NCBI GenBank assembly: GCA_017654935.2
Contig: CM065682.1
Location: 76,337,993-76,401,992, forward strand
Direction of reading: 5' to 3'
Source of the DNA: Phymorhynchus buccinoides
Lineage: Eukaryota; Mollusca; Gastropoda; Neogastropoda; Raphitomidae
DNA: 64,000 bases
The notes beneath the pieces are model-generated. The model did not search any database, had not been told where the DNA came from, and worked only from the letters and a program-made list of their open reading frames with translations. Shown one piece after another: positions 1 to 9,507 of this stretch; the stretch's first letter is position 1; each line of letters starts with the position of its first letter. A program made the translations under genes and the position numbers.

Positions 1-413
1 ACACATACATACACACACACGTATGCACGCCTGTATGCATGCAGGCACACACACACATACATGCACAAACACACGCACACATGAACGCACGCACGCACAC
101 ATACACAATTAATTATACAAGAGTAAAATAGTTACAATATGAAAATTCTAAGAAGAAACATAGACCACATTCACATTCTCAATCAAGTTTGAATACAATA
201 CTGCAACTTCAAATAAAATCATACTGCCATCAACTTACCAATTACATGACTAATTATAATTAATAGACAAATTTTGCAAGAACAAAAATACCCTTCTACC
301 TCATTTACAAGCATTTAAAGTTTACAAGACGTAGACATTCTACATACAACATACGAATAATAAAATAATTGTAAATACATTTTTTTTTTACAAGGTTTTA
401 TGCAATGAAACGG

Positions 414-479
<66 letters not shown>

Positions 480-662
480 ACCACCTCATACACAAACGCT
501 AATCAATCATAATATGTCTGAAACAAGTAAAGTAAGGCCTATCCTTACCTCCCAAGATTAAGGGAATAGGGTCTTTGGATAACAGACCCTGATTTGATGC
601 CTTTTAGTGACATGGGTGTTGAATCATTGTGGTGCAAAAATGCGACGTTGGTGTTGAAAGGG
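1..662. mobile_element. Right part of a TTAA-flanked piggyBac-like MITE, with CA repeat and poly-C inside
   Basis: The sequence ends ...ggtgttgaaaggg followed by TTAA at 663-666. The full version in copy B (29841-30778) starts TTAA-(A)CCCTTTCGCCGCC, so the ends are inverted repeats of CCCTTTCNNCGCC type with TTAA target sites, as for piggyBac-like elements. It encloses a CA-rich microsatellite (about 1-112) and a run of 65 C (415-479); the runs in B and C are 28 and 26 C long. Confidence 0.6.
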
Positions 663-666
663 TTAA

Positions 667-812
667 AGACTCCAGGGATCGTCCCAACAGCCGAAGCGCT
701 TGAACACTGTGGTACAAATGCACCCGCTAGGGATGAGAATGTTACGTGTGTATGTGAGACCGTTTTTGATAAACCCTGCCATGTGCGTGGGCAGCCACAC
801 TCCGACTTCGAA
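667..812 (-). mobile_element. SINE fragment, 'CGAAGACGGAG' family
   Basis: On the - strand it reads ...gaagtcggagtgtggctgccc...aaaacggtc...cagcgcttcggctgttggg...gatccctggagtct, matching the intact element at 3620-3785. It abuts the TTAA at the end of the preceding MITE. Same insertion in B (30783-30929) and C (56441-56587). Confidence 0.7.
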
Positions 813-999
813 GGATTTTGGAGACTGATGATGTTATGCTAGGAGCTTGCCATGGCTAAAGACAATCTCCACACACCTATGCCGAACATAACAACATTTT
901 GATGTAGCTTTGGTATTCTGCCGCCATTTAAAAAAAAATCTTTAAAACAATTTTCTCCTTTGAGCTCCTGTCAAAGCAGACTGTCAGCTAATGTAGCGT
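813..999. other. Intron sequence, nothing recognised
   Basis: AT-rich intron DNA between a SINE and a piggyBac-like MITE end. No coding potential or known motif seen. The same stretch occurs in B and C. Confidence 0.5.
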
Positions 1000-1133
1000 A
1001 GGCTTAGGCCTATCCTTATCTCACAAATTATGAAAATAGGGTCTTCGGATAACAGGCCCTGATTTCATGCCTTTTTAGTGACATGGGTGCTAAACCATTG
1101 CGGTGCATAAATGCGACATGGGCAGTGAAAGGG
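1000..1133. mobile_element. piggyBac-like MITE right end
   Basis: Resembles the 3' half of the TTAA MITE at 8721-8958 (tatccttac..., gataacaggccctgatttcatgcc, gacatgggtg) and ends ggcagtgaaaggg followed by TTAA at 1134-1137. Its last 50 nt form the outer part of the left inverted arm around the minisatellite. Confidence 0.55.
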
Positions 1134-2060
1134 TTAAAGTACCGCAAAACATGGACTATAAGCCGCTACTATGAGGGTTAAAGTACTGCAAAACATGGAC
1201 TATAAGCCGCTACTATGAGGGGAAAAGTACCGCAAAACATGGACTATAAGCCGCTACTATGAGGGGAAAAGTACCGCAAAACATGGACTATAAGCCGCTA
1301 CTATGAGGGGAAAAGTACCGCAAAACATGGACTATAAGCCGCTACTATGAGGGGAAAAGTACCGCAAAACATGGACTATAAGCCGCTACTATGAGGGTTA
1401 AAGTACCGCAAAACATGGACTATAAGCCGCTACTATGATGGTTAAAGTACCGCAAAACATGGACTATAAGCCGCTACTATGATGGTTAAAGTACCGCAAA
1501 ACATGGACTATAAGCCGCTACTATGATGGTTAAAGTACCGCAAAACATGGACTATAAGCCGCTACTATGATGGTTAAAGTACCGCAAAACATGGACTATA
1601 AGCCGCTACTATGATGGTTAAAGTACCGCAAAACATGGACTATAAGCCGCTACTATGATGGTTAAAGTACCGCAAAACATGGACTATAAGCCGCAACTAT
1701 GAGGGGAAAAGTACTGCAAAACATGGACTATAAGCCGCTACTATGAGGGTTAAAGTACCGCAAAACATGGACTATAAGCCGCTACTATGATGGTTAAAGT
1801 ACCGCAAAACATGGACTATAAGCCGCTACTATGATGGTTAAAGTACCGCAAAACATGGACTATAAGCCGCAACTATGAGGGGAAAAGTACTGCAAAACAT
1901 GGACTATAAGCCGCTACTATGAGGGTTAAAGTACCGCAAAACATGGACTATAAGCCGCTACTATGAGGGTTAAAGTAGCGGCTTATAGTCCATATTTTGC
2001 GGTACTTTAACCCTTTCACTGCCCATGTCGCATTTATGCACCGCAATGGTTTAGCACCCA
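1084..2060. repeat. Long inverted repeat with 86-nt arms (1084-1169 / 1975-2060)
   Basis: The arm starting tgggtgctaaaccattgcgg and ending ataagccgctac at 1169 is the reverse complement of 1975-2060 with a single mismatch. Each arm consists of a piggyBac-like MITE end, a TTAA, and one 34-nt inverted terminal repeat of the minisatellite element. In copies B and C the same arms are at 31200-31285/32091-32176 and 56863-56948/57754-57839. In intron RNA it could fold into a stem with the minisatellite as loop. Confidence 0.85.
1141..1976. repeat. 44-bp minisatellite, exactly 19 units
   Basis: Units read accgcaaaacatggactata plus agccgctactatgaKggttaaagt, with variants GAGGGTTA, GAGGGGAA, TGATGG, ACTGC and GCAACT. 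836 bp is 19 x 44. The unit is the inner end of the surrounding inverted repeat. Copies B (31257-32092) and C (56920-57755) also have exactly 19 units; A and C share nearly the same order of variants while B differs. Confidence 0.95.
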
Positions 2061-2372
2061 TAGACTTAGCACTTATAGACTGATGTGGCTTATCTGCGGA
2101 TTTCTTTCCACTCTATATTTATCAGTATGATTAAATCTGTTTCTAGCCACATTCTTCAGCCTATTTTGAGCTTCTTTAGACTCAAAACTGGTTTGGTTAA
2201 TAATCAATAGATTCAAATCTCATGTTTAAAGTATCTGAGAGCATTAAATACTCATGTTCTGATAGGAGAATTCTATGTATTTGTGTCGCTTTGTGCACAT
2301 ACAATTTTCTCTGCGGCTTATAAACTGGTGCGGCTTATATGTGAATAAATACCTAATATTCTGTCAATTTAA
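2061..2372. other. Transposon-derived intron DNA
   Basis: Contains repeated 'gcggcttat' blocks (ctgcggcttataaactggtg at 2311, gcggcttatatgtg at 2331) that pair with gatgcggcttatatacaggt at 3001 and cttatagtccagtttttaca at 3027. I read this as a 'TATAAGCCGC' DNA element later split by the insertion at 2373-2994. No gene seen. Confidence 0.4.
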
Positions 2373-2994
2373 CTCTCTCTATACTATTGTACGCTATAGC
2401 GTACATGACGCGCGCACAAACGTTCCATACTAGGCGGGTTTGCATCATTACATAAAAATTATTTAAAAAAATAATGCTTAACCGCACAGTTTTGAAAATT
2501 TGCAGTATTGTTTATAATAATAATAAAAGCTAGCATGTGTTATAATTCCAAAGTAAAATTTTCATTATTAGCAGATTTAGAAAAAGCGTAACAAAGAAGA
2601 TGAAGAGGGGGAGTGACTCGTTTTCATTCATTGCGGTACTAAAAATAGACTGGAAGTGATTTCATTGGTTGAAAACTATTAAGGGACCGTAGAGGAACAC
2701 TTCTATACTAGTTTGGGTTGCATGGCTTCGTGGAGTTGTGAATTGTGAATGGTTAAACGCTATGTACGCTATAGCGTACATTAGTATTGAACGGTTGTAA
2801 AGGGAAGCAATCAGCCAGTAAAGAGTGATGGATGGAAGTTCAGTTTAACGTCGCGTATCGGCTTTCGCCATGTACGACGGGCTGAACAAACCACCCAGGT
2901 ATAAACAAAAATTTATGTTCCTGAATCACTGTCTTAGCCAAAAGGCTGAGAAGCGATCAGTTGTCTGAACATTCGCGTCAAAGTAAAGAGTGAG
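2373..2994 (+). mobile_element. TTAA-flanked MITE with TGTACGCTATAGCGTACA palindromes, hit by a SINE
   Basis: Flanked by TTAA at 2369-2372 and 2995-2998. Ends read CTCTCTC... and ...GTGAG. Two copies of the perfect palindrome TGTACGCTATAGCGTACA lie at 2386 and 2763. A reverse-orientation copy is at 14517-14973, also between TTAAs. The right end is interrupted by the U2-headed SINE at 2829-2981. B: 32489-33110; C: 58151-58778. Confidence 0.8.
2829..2981 (-). mobile_element. SINE with U2 snRNA-like 5' head
   Basis: On the - strand the core reads ATCGCTTCTCAGCCTTTTGG then CTAAGA, which matches the 5' end of U2 snRNA (ATCGCTTCTCGGCCTTTT...) with one change, followed by a body with tttttgtttata and a tail ending cgacgttaaactgaacttcc. 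A 12-bp direct repeat agtaaagagtga flanks it (2817-2828, 2982-2993), showing retroposition. Same insertion in B (32941-33096) and C (58618 to about 58761). Confidence 0.8.
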
Positions 2995-3097
2995 TTAAGG
3001 GATGCGGCTTATATACAGGTGCGTCTTATAGTCCAGTTTTTACAGTATATACTTTATAAAGGTTCAGTGGTTAATTGTTTATGTTGTCTATTTACAG

Positions 3098-3146
3098 ATG
3101 TCGCCACGGGCCCAAAGGAAAGTGTCTTCATTGCGTACCGTTGGAG
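3098..3146 (+). CDS. NPLOC4: NPL4 exon e4, copy A (zf-NPL4 start)
   Basis: Exon of 49 nt between tttacag and gtaagc. It encodes CRHGPKGKCLHCVPLE, the C-x-H-x6-C-x2-C start of the zf-NPL4 region, nearly identical to the vertebrate segment. The first base completes a Leu codon with the TT left by e3; it ends in phase 0. Same exon at 33214 and 58882, with no difference. Confidence 0.95.
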
Positions 3147-3605
3147 GTAAGCAAAATCAAAACATTTATATTATTTAGAACATTTGATAATGGGGACATT
3201 TTATTTTTTGTGTTTTCTGTAACATTTGACACAACAACCAAAATTTTAAAGAAAGGCAGATCTGGTCAGGTTTTATTTTCATTTTGGGTGCAGTTTTTCT
3301 CTGCAATAACAGATATGAATTTTGTTGCGATGAAAACTCTTTTTTTTTAAACACGCTTACAACCTAAAGCATTTGAAAGGTAGGTAGGTTGAGGCCAAAT
3401 TATTTTTGAGAAATGCTTTTTGAGTTTCTATTCAATTTTAGACTATCAGTTACCAAGTTTGAAAGAAATTTAGATTTGAAAATTCTGAAGAATGATTGTT
3501 AGAAAAGAAATGTATAGACATTGAAGAAAGACATGATGAAACCAGGATTATTTTATCAAAAAGTTATTTTATATTAGAGGGGATTGTCTGCTTCATTGTG
3601 TTTAT
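3147..3605. other. Intron 4 DNA, nothing recognised
   Basis: AT-rich sequence with homopolymer T runs. Open stretches in it have no recognisable domain and do not link to neighbouring exons. Confidence 0.5.
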
Positions 3606-3619
3606 CATAACATTAGCCC

Positions 3620-3785
3620 TTCCCCCGAAGACGGAGTGTGGCTGCCCACGTGGCAGGGTAATCAAAAACGGTCACACACATAATGTTCTCATCCCTAGCT
3701 GATGCACTTGTACCATAGTGTTCAAGTGCTTCGGCTGTTGGGATGATCCCTGGAGTCTTTTAGCCAGGGTACACAACCAACTAAC
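3620..3785 (+). mobile_element. SINE, 'CGAAGACGGAG' gastropod-type family, complete
   Basis: Flanked by the 14-bp direct repeat cataacattagccc (3606-3619 and 3786-3799). Contains cgaagacggagtgtggctgc, aaaacggtcacacac, catccctagctgatgc, cttcggctgttggg and ccctggagtcttttagccag. This family recurs at 667 (-) and 20155 (+), and its 3' part is reused in the e2 edge array. B: 33736-33901; C: 59404-59569. Confidence 0.8.
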
Positions 3786-3799
3786 CATAACATTAGCCC

Positions 3800-4620
3800 C
3801 TTCACTGCCAAAGGAAAACTGAAAAATTCAATTATCGATTTTCTTATTATGCAATTTAAAGACCCACCACTCCCATGTGTTAAGATCAGTGTTTTCATGT
3901 TCTCCCTCTTATCACTGGTAAGAAATCTTAAGAAATCTTCCAAGCATAATAGGGAAAATACACGTGACGTGGTGGGTCTTTAAAAGAGACCTGTTAGACT
4001 CAATCTGAGGAAATGTTCTAGAGATATGTATTTTTTTAAATTTTATATATAGCGCAACACCTCTCAGTTAAACTGGAGCTCTTTGCGCTTTGCAATTTAT
4101 TAAGATAAGATACATTAATAAAGAAACAAAACCGCAAAGTTGCATCAAGTTTACCAAAGTTTGTTCCTCGGTATAGAGAGCAATGTCCCATCAATGATGT
4201 GCCCCATGAAGAGGATAGTTAACGCTTTCTGCACTGTGTGTTGACGCAACTTCAAATTTTTTTTACGGGGATCTAAAATAAAATCGCTGTTCACAAGAAG
4301 TTTGTACTGTGAAACTGAAACTGAAAGCAGAAGTCTTCAGTTGTGAAAACGATCGCCATGACGTAGTCATGATACAATGCTTCAATGCTTAAAATGGCAC
4401 AATCAGTGGAGAGGTAAGCATGCCGTTTTATTCGGCTTGTGTAAGACATTGTTTTCTTGTCAGGAGATGAAGACATTGCTTCCTTATTTTAAAAAAATGC
4501 TTCAGCTTCAGGTGGCTGCGCTCCCTGACCCCCGCTCTCTCGGGGGAGGGGGGGGGGGGAATAACCCCCCCAGTATTTCCAGATTTTGATTCTGGAAAGT
4601 TGGCAGCTGTGTGACTGGGA
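3800..4620. other. Intron 4 DNA with a 'tatatagcgc' repeat and CCCC/GGGG hairpin
   Basis: Around 4033 the text tatatatagcgcaacacctc...tttgcgctttgcaat resembles the common invertebrate 'tttatatagcgc...gcgctttaca' repeat. At 4525-4570 a short inverted pair (cccccgctctctcggggg, ggggg...ccccccc) forms a GC hairpin. No gene seen. Confidence 0.4.
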
Positions 4621-4637
4621 TGTGTGCCTTGTTTCAG

Positions 4638-4652
4638 CCCCATGTTGAACAG
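4638..4652 (+). repeat. Partial copy of e5 5' edge with acceptor
   Basis: tgtgccttgtttcag|ccccatgttgaacag directly precedes tgtgccttgtttcag|ccctacgatgaacag, the true e5 start. The 34-bp tandem duplication leaves two AG acceptors 34 nt apart. Same in B and C. Confidence 0.75.
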
Positions 4653-4671
4653 AACATGTGCCTTGTTTCAG

Positions 4672-4766
4672 CCCTACGATGAACAGTTCCTGAAGAGCTG
4701 TGACCCCCCTATCAAGTTCCTCTCCTTTCATTCCCATCTGCGCAAACTCACCGGAGGAGTGGACAA
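4672..4766 (+). CDS. NPLOC4: NPL4 exon e5, copy A
   Basis: Exon of 95 nt after gccttgtttcag and before gtaggt. It encodes PYDEQFLKSCDPPIKFLSFH and then SHLRKLTGGVD, matching the NPL4 stretch that links the two zinc-finger parts (FHAYIRKLTGGADK in vertebrates). Starts in phase 0, ends with two bases of the Lys codon. The acceptor and first 15 nt are duplicated directly upstream (4638-4652). Confidence 0.94.
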
Positions 4767-4908
4767 GTAGGTTACATTTTATAGATTAATTTTAGATTTA
4801 TTGAGTATTTTTTCAGTAAGAAATGAAATGAAAAACATACGCATCTAATCTTTGGATGCTCTTTTTGACAAGCGAAGTGAGTATATGCATGCATGCTTTG
4901 GTGTGTGT

Positions 4909-4951
<43 letters not shown>

Positions 4952-5430
4952 AGTGTGTGTTTGCTTTCAAATCTAACCTCAAAACCCACCTGTTCCCCCG
5001 TCATTGAGGCTCCACTCTCTTTCTCTTCTCTCTCTTGCCTTTAGGTCTGTTTCTGCTGTATACCATTTATGTCATATGTGTGTGTTCGCTTGGTATTGTA
5101 TTTTGTTTGAATGCTAACGTGTGTGCGCGCTTTGATTTGATTTATATCAAGATTCCGCGCTGTATGCTGTTGTTGTTTTGTGTGGTCCTTGGTTCATTAA
5201 AAGCTTGAACATAGCAATTTTCTCAAAAACTACAAATAATAGCACAACCAATCATAGGACGATGATCAATATCATCATTATGTTTGCAGTGACTGCTTTT
5301 CATTAAAGAAAGTCACCAGAACAAGCAATGGTTCAAGCAATGAATTCAGTTGATTAGCCATTTCATTTACCAAGTTTTTGTTTGTTTGTTTGTTTTTGGT
5401 TTGTTGTGTGTTTTAAAAAAAAAAAAAATT
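4767..5430. other. Intron 5 DNA with a poly-G run
   Basis: Holds a run of 42 G at about 4909-4950 (interrupted in B, 24 G in C) after a GT stretch, then AT-rich DNA. No gene or known element recognised. Confidence 0.5.
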
Positions 5431-5442
5431 TTCTTCTGCGTT

Positions 5443-5570
5443 CCCAGGCCAAATGGCCATAATGGGTAAGGTACGTATGTGTCCGGTTTTCAGTCTTTAC
5501 TGGTCTCCACGCTGCGTACAGCAGAAACATTCCGATTTCGGAGGAGCTCAAAGGGAGAAAAAATATTTGG
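5443..5570 (-). mobile_element. SINE fragment with GGGAACGCAGAAG tail
   Basis: On the - strand it reads gagctcctccgaaatcggaa...tgtacgcagcgtggagaccag...aaccggacacatacgtacc...ccattatggccatttggcct...gggaacgcagaag. A diverged + strand copy is at 18215-18335. The same tail occurs next to the e7 partial copies at 6638, 6757 and 7055. Confidence 0.65.
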
Positions 5571-5839
5571 GAAGATTTTTTTGGAAAAAAGGCAGAAAGA
5601 TAGTAGATGACAGTAAGCAAAGGAAAAAGGCAGAGTCAAAGAGAGTGGCAGATTAGAGGAAGTTACCAGCACAGAACTTCCAGAAGGCGGGGAAACTTCA
5701 ACTATTTTTACGAAAGCCCCCCCCCCCCCTTATCCCCATGAGGAACCCTTTTTTTTTTTCTTTTTTTTAATAAAAAGGAACTCATGGATGTAAGCAACAT
5801 TCCAGTGGAAAAACGTGTCCTTTTTGTTCTATCTTTCAG

Positions 5840-5963
5840 AGGGAAGTTTGTCAACTTGGAGAACATCTCGTGCAAGATCAAGGCTGGGTGTAAAGAGCAC
5901 CCGCCCTGGCCGGGGGGCATCTGCACCAAGTGTCAGCCCAACGCGGTCACCCTCAACAGACAG
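5840..5963 (+). CDS. NPLOC4: NPL4 exon e6, copy A (second zinc-binding part)
   Basis: Exon of 124 nt between atctttcag and gtcagg. After completing Lys it encodes GKFVNLENISCKIKAGCKEH followed by PPWPGGICTKCQPNAVTLNR and Q. The C..C..H..C-x2-C set is the second zinc-binding group of zf-NPL4. Ends in phase 0. Identical in frame at 35966 and 61611. No edge duplicates were seen for this exon. Confidence 0.96.
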
Positions 5964-6191
5964 GTCAGGGGCTGCACGGGGCCTGTGCCTATTTTCTCGG
6001 GGTTTTTTTTTCCTCCAATTTTGTACCATTATCTCATCTTTTCAGGGATGCTCCTCCTTTCAGGATGTCCTGAATTGCAGGGTTTTTAAATTGCCTAGAG
6101 CCGGCGTCGCCGGATTATGAGAATTTGAGAAACAACGATTTTCTCACACACACACACACACATACGTTTTGTTCAATAAAAAGGGCCTATA
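5964..6191. repeat. Intron 6 DNA with a 'tttcaggatgtcctgaa' repeat
   Basis: The block ggatgctcctcctttcagga...tgtcctgaattgcaggg...attgcctagagcc is found again after e9 (11428-11500). Ends ggctcc/ggagcc-like are inverted. A CA repeat follows at about 6148-6162. Confidence 0.5.
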
Positions 6192-6371
6192 TACCGTATT
6201 TTTCGGACTATAACTTTATAAGGCGATACTTTTTTCCAAGACTCAAACCCCTGTGCCTTACAATGTGACTGATGAAATAGTAAGAAAATATAATAACAAA
6301 ATCTGAAATGTTGGGGGTGCGCCTTATACAAAGGTGCGTCTTATACTAGTTATAGTCCGGAAAATATGGTA
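6192..6371. mobile_element. MITE with CCGTATTTTTCGGACTATAA inverted ends
   Basis: Ends CCGTATTTTTCGGACTATAA and TTATAGTCCGGAAAATATGG are inverted repeats flanked by TA on each side. The interior holds gcgccttatac and gcgtcttatac. A diverged copy at 12178-12342 is also flanked by TA, which points to a Tc1/mariner-type insertion. B: 36320-36507; C: 61963-62141. Confidence 0.75.
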
Positions 6372-6637
6372 AGCATTTGCTATATTCAATGAAACAAATT
6401 TTATTTTAGTGCTGTATTCAAAGGAATGAAGCACTTGTACTAGTCTAGAGGGGTGAAAAAAAGAGCAGTAAATGTGTGTGTGTGCGTGTGCGCTGCCCCT
6501 GTACTCCGCCGGGGCTGCCCCCTTGCAGGATTTTTTTAATTTCCCAGGAGCACCAATGTATTTTTATGACAATAGGTACAGCAGAGCTGCCTACAGCCCC
6601 TCCCCCCCCCCCTCCTTTTTCTTCCCCCCCTCCCAGT

Positions 6638-7139
6638 ATGGCCACTTGGCCTGGGAACGCAGAAGTAGAAGAAGAAGTACATGAAGTGTGAGTTGTGGTC
6701 CCTGTCTGTCCCCAGACGTACCGCCATGTGGACTACATCATGTTTGAGAACCCCATTATGGCCATTTGGCCGGGAACGCAGAAGAAGAAGTAGAAGTATG
6801 TCGGTTATGCAGGGATGCATGTGGGTGTGCCTGAAGCCTGAATTCAGGCAATTTGATGCAGGTTCAGGGAGCAGTTGTCTGCCTGAAGAGAAGGCTCTTA
6901 TGTAAGGACCCATGATCTTGACATGACCGGTATATCAAGGGTTGGATAGAAAGTTCAGGCGTAAACTTCGGTCACCGCATGCAGCCATGCGTATGGTCCC
7001 TGTCTGTCCCCAGACGTACCGCCATGTGAACTACATCATGTTTGAGAACCCCATTATGGCCACTTGGCCTGGGAACGCAGAGGAAGAAGTAGAAGAAGAA
7101 GTACATGAAGTGTGAGTTGTGGTCCCTGTCTGTCCCCAG
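6638..7139 (+). repeat. Intron 6 tandem copies carrying e7 5' edge and acceptor
   Basis: Three blocks each run from a SINE tail (tggccacttggcctgggaac then gcagaag...) through gtccctgtctgtccccag to the first 39 nt of e7. Two are partial copies (exon part 6716-6754 and 7014-7052), both broken at GAGAACCCC where a SINE tail (attatggcc...) follows; the third continues into the true e7. Present in B (36849, 37147) and C (62490, 62788). Confidence 0.9.
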
Positions 7140-7319
7140 ACGTACCGCCATGTGGACTACATCATGTTTGAGAACCCCACGGTGGCTGACCGCCTGCTGA
7201 ACTACTGGCGCAGCACGGGCAACCAGCGCATCGGGATCCTGTACGGCCGCTACGAGCCGCACAAAGACGTGCCCCTGGGCCTCAAGGCCACCGTGGCCGC
7301 CATCTATGAGCCCCCCCAG
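7140..7319 (+). CDS. NPLOC4: NPL4 exon e7, copy A (MPN-like domain start)
   Basis: Exon of 180 nt, 60 codons, phase 0 at both ends, between tgtccccag and gtcagc. It begins TYRHVDYIMFENPTVADRLL and ends ATVAAIYEPPQ, the start of the NPL4 MPN-like domain. The MPN fold in NPL4 is known to lack the metalloprotease motif and is used for protein binding. Two partial copies of its first 39 nt with intact acceptors lie upstream (6716, 7014). Confidence 0.96.
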
Positions 7320-7966
<647 letters not shown>

Positions 7967-8147
7967 CTTCTCTTTTAAATGCGCACATTTCTAAATTGAT
8001 GTAATAAATTTTAATGATAATATTTTGGTTGGTATGATGAATTGCGTTTCACACCAGATTTGATGAATGTTCTTTTCAGTCCTGCTGTGCTTCTGTCACG
8101 TTGTTGCACCTAACATGAATTTCCCCTTTTTGAGACAATGAAGTATA

Positions 8148-8333
8148 CAGTCAATCCTCTATTTTAAGATTTCAAAAAAGTCAGGAAAAATTGCTCTTAA
8201 GCTTAAATTGGAGGTGGTCCTATATCAGAGGTCGTTTTAATATAAAGTATTCAACATCCGTTCCAAAAATAAAAATCAGTCTTAAATGAGAGGAGGTATT
8301 TTAAAGGAGGGTCTTATAATAGAGGTTTGACTG
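8148..8333. mobile_element. pogo-like MITE (TA-flanked)
   Basis: Ends CAGTCAATCCTCTATTTTAAG-like at the left and CTTATAATAGAGGTTTGACTG at the right, flanked by TA. Length 186 bp. CAGT-start ends with TA target sites are typical of pogo/Tigger-type Tc1-mariner elements. B: 38288-38473; C: from 63909, cut by the window end. Confidence 0.75.
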
Positions 8334-8336
8334 TAT

Positions 8337-8984
8337 AATAGACGATTTTCGGGAAAAACTAGAGGAGAGCGCTTTGTGAAAATTAGAGATGTTTACCTCC
8401 ATTACTCAGTCAAATACCATAGCAACAATGCAACAGTGGCGTCGAAGCTTGAAACCGCAGGAAGCGAGTCAGTGACTTGCAAACATTTTTTTGGAAAAAA
8501 ATAGGGGTGGCCAGTGGCCACAAACTGATCAAACCTGCAAAATATGACGTAAAAATATATGACAAATTTTTAGAACGACGCAAGGTGTTCTAAGTGCTGT
8601 ATGTCTGCTGAAATACACGAGTCGATAGGCTACGAGAGCTGATGGTAGAGTGACTTCCCCTGTTTGACCGATTGAATTAGGCAAGATCACTCCCACACAC
8701 CATGAAATTACTCCCCTTAACCCTTTCAACGCTAGCCATTCCTCAGCCAAAATTTACCATTAAACTTACCCGGGTAGAGAAAATATTTGGTCTGCAATAT
8801 TGGGGATTCCTCTGTGACATGCATAAAATAGGGCCTATCCTTACCTCCCAAAATTAAGAACATAAGGTCACTGGATACCAGACCCTCATTTGATGCCTTT
8901 CAGTGACATGGGTGTTAAATCATTGTGGTGCCAAGAGGCGACAGTGGCGATGAAAGGGTTAATTATTTCCGAGCAACTCCTATT
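8337..8984 (-). mobile_element. Transposon with AATAG..TTCGGAAA ends, abutting e8
   Basis: Left end AATAGACGATTTTCGG and right end (reversed) AATAGGAGTTGCTCGG are imperfect inverted repeats. Uninterrupted + copy at 19371-19778; + copies at 23749-24914 and 49346-50503. This copy has a piggyBac-like MITE inside (8721-8958). Its right end lies 7 nt before e8. I do not recognise the superfamily. Confidence 0.7.
8721..8958. mobile_element. piggyBac-like MITE (TTAA-flanked), complete
   Basis: TTAA at 8717-8720 and 8959-8962. Ends CCCTTTCAACGC... and ...GGCGATGAAAGGG are inverted repeats. Length 238 bp. It sits inside the transposon at 8337-8984, 33 nt before e8. B: 38876-39103. Confidence 0.85.
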
Positions 8985-8991
8985 GAACCAG

Positions 8992-9153
8992 GTGAACTCC
9001 CCCAACCGGGTGGAGCTGCTGGAGGACCCCAAGGGGGACCAGGTGACAGAGGTGGCCAGGGGCCTGGGGCTGGTGCCTGTGGGCTGGATCTTCCTGGACC
9101 TGGTGGCTGAAGACCTCTCCAAGGGCACCGTCAAGAACTTCAGGGGAAACATC
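8992..9153 (+). CDS. NPLOC4: NPL4 exon e8, copy A (MPN-like domain)
   Basis: Exon of 162 nt, 54 codons, between attgaaccag and gtgagt. It encodes VNSPNRVELLEDPKGDQVTE through GWIFLDLVAEDLSKGTVKNF and RGNI, the MPN-like core (vertebrate: LELLEDPKAEVVDEI, KVGWIFTDLVSED). Phase 0 at both ends. The acceptor lies only 7 nt after the end of a transposon (8337-8984), so its pyrimidine tract is transposon DNA. Confidence 0.96.
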
Positions 9154-9181
9154 GTGAGTGGAACAAGCATAGGCGCTACTG

Positions 9182-9507
9182 CAGTGGAACCTCCCTTATA
9201 AGACCTTCAAAAATCATCCAAAATGAGGTCTTATAAGGGAGGGGGGGGGGGGGGGGGTCTTATATAAGGGGGGTAATTTTAATACTTACAAAAGTAGTGA
9301 ATTCTGATCGCTTCTCGGCCTTTTGGCTGGGACAGTGATTCAGGAACATAAATTTTTGTTTATACCCTGGTTGGTTTGTTCAGCCCGTCGTACATGGCGA
9401 AAGCCGATACGCGACGTTAAACTGAACTTCCATACTTACAAAGAAGGGCAATGTCTCAGAGAAGTAGGTCTTATATGGGAGGGAGTCTTATATGGGAGGT
9501 TCCACTG
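9182..9507. mobile_element. pogo-like MITE split by a U2-headed SINE
   Basis: Ends CAGTGGAACCTCCCTTATAA and GGGAGGTTCCACTG, with TA directly at the right side. Interior has the inverted pair cttataagac / gtcttataag and a G run. An uninterrupted copy is at 13285-13460. The SINE sits at 9293-9431. B: 39327-39647. Confidence 0.85.
9293..9431 (+). mobile_element. SINE with U2 snRNA-like 5' head
   Basis: Flanked by the 11-bp direct repeat atacttacaaa (9282-9292, 9432-9442); the empty site is seen in the MITE at 13285-13460. From 9307 it reads ATCGCTTCTCGGCCTTTTGG then CT, identical to the start of U2 snRNA, then the same body and tail as the copy at 2829-2981. Second independent insertion of the family. 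B: 39432-39571. Confidence 0.85.

Noticed and set aside
594..842. Small protein beginning MMPFSDMGVESLW
   Set aside because: It runs across a MITE end and a reversed SINE; repeated in B because the elements are.
1141..1976. CRISPR array
   Set aside because: 44-bp units follow one another without spacers, in an animal intron; it is a minisatellite.
2850..2970. Functional U2 snRNA gene
   Set aside because: Only the first about 26 nt match; the branch-recognition and Sm parts are absent and target duplications show a SINE.
8337..8991. Introner-type intron made by a transposon
   Set aside because: The element ends near the e8 acceptor, but its other end lies more than 1 kb from the e7 donor, so the intron was not created by it.
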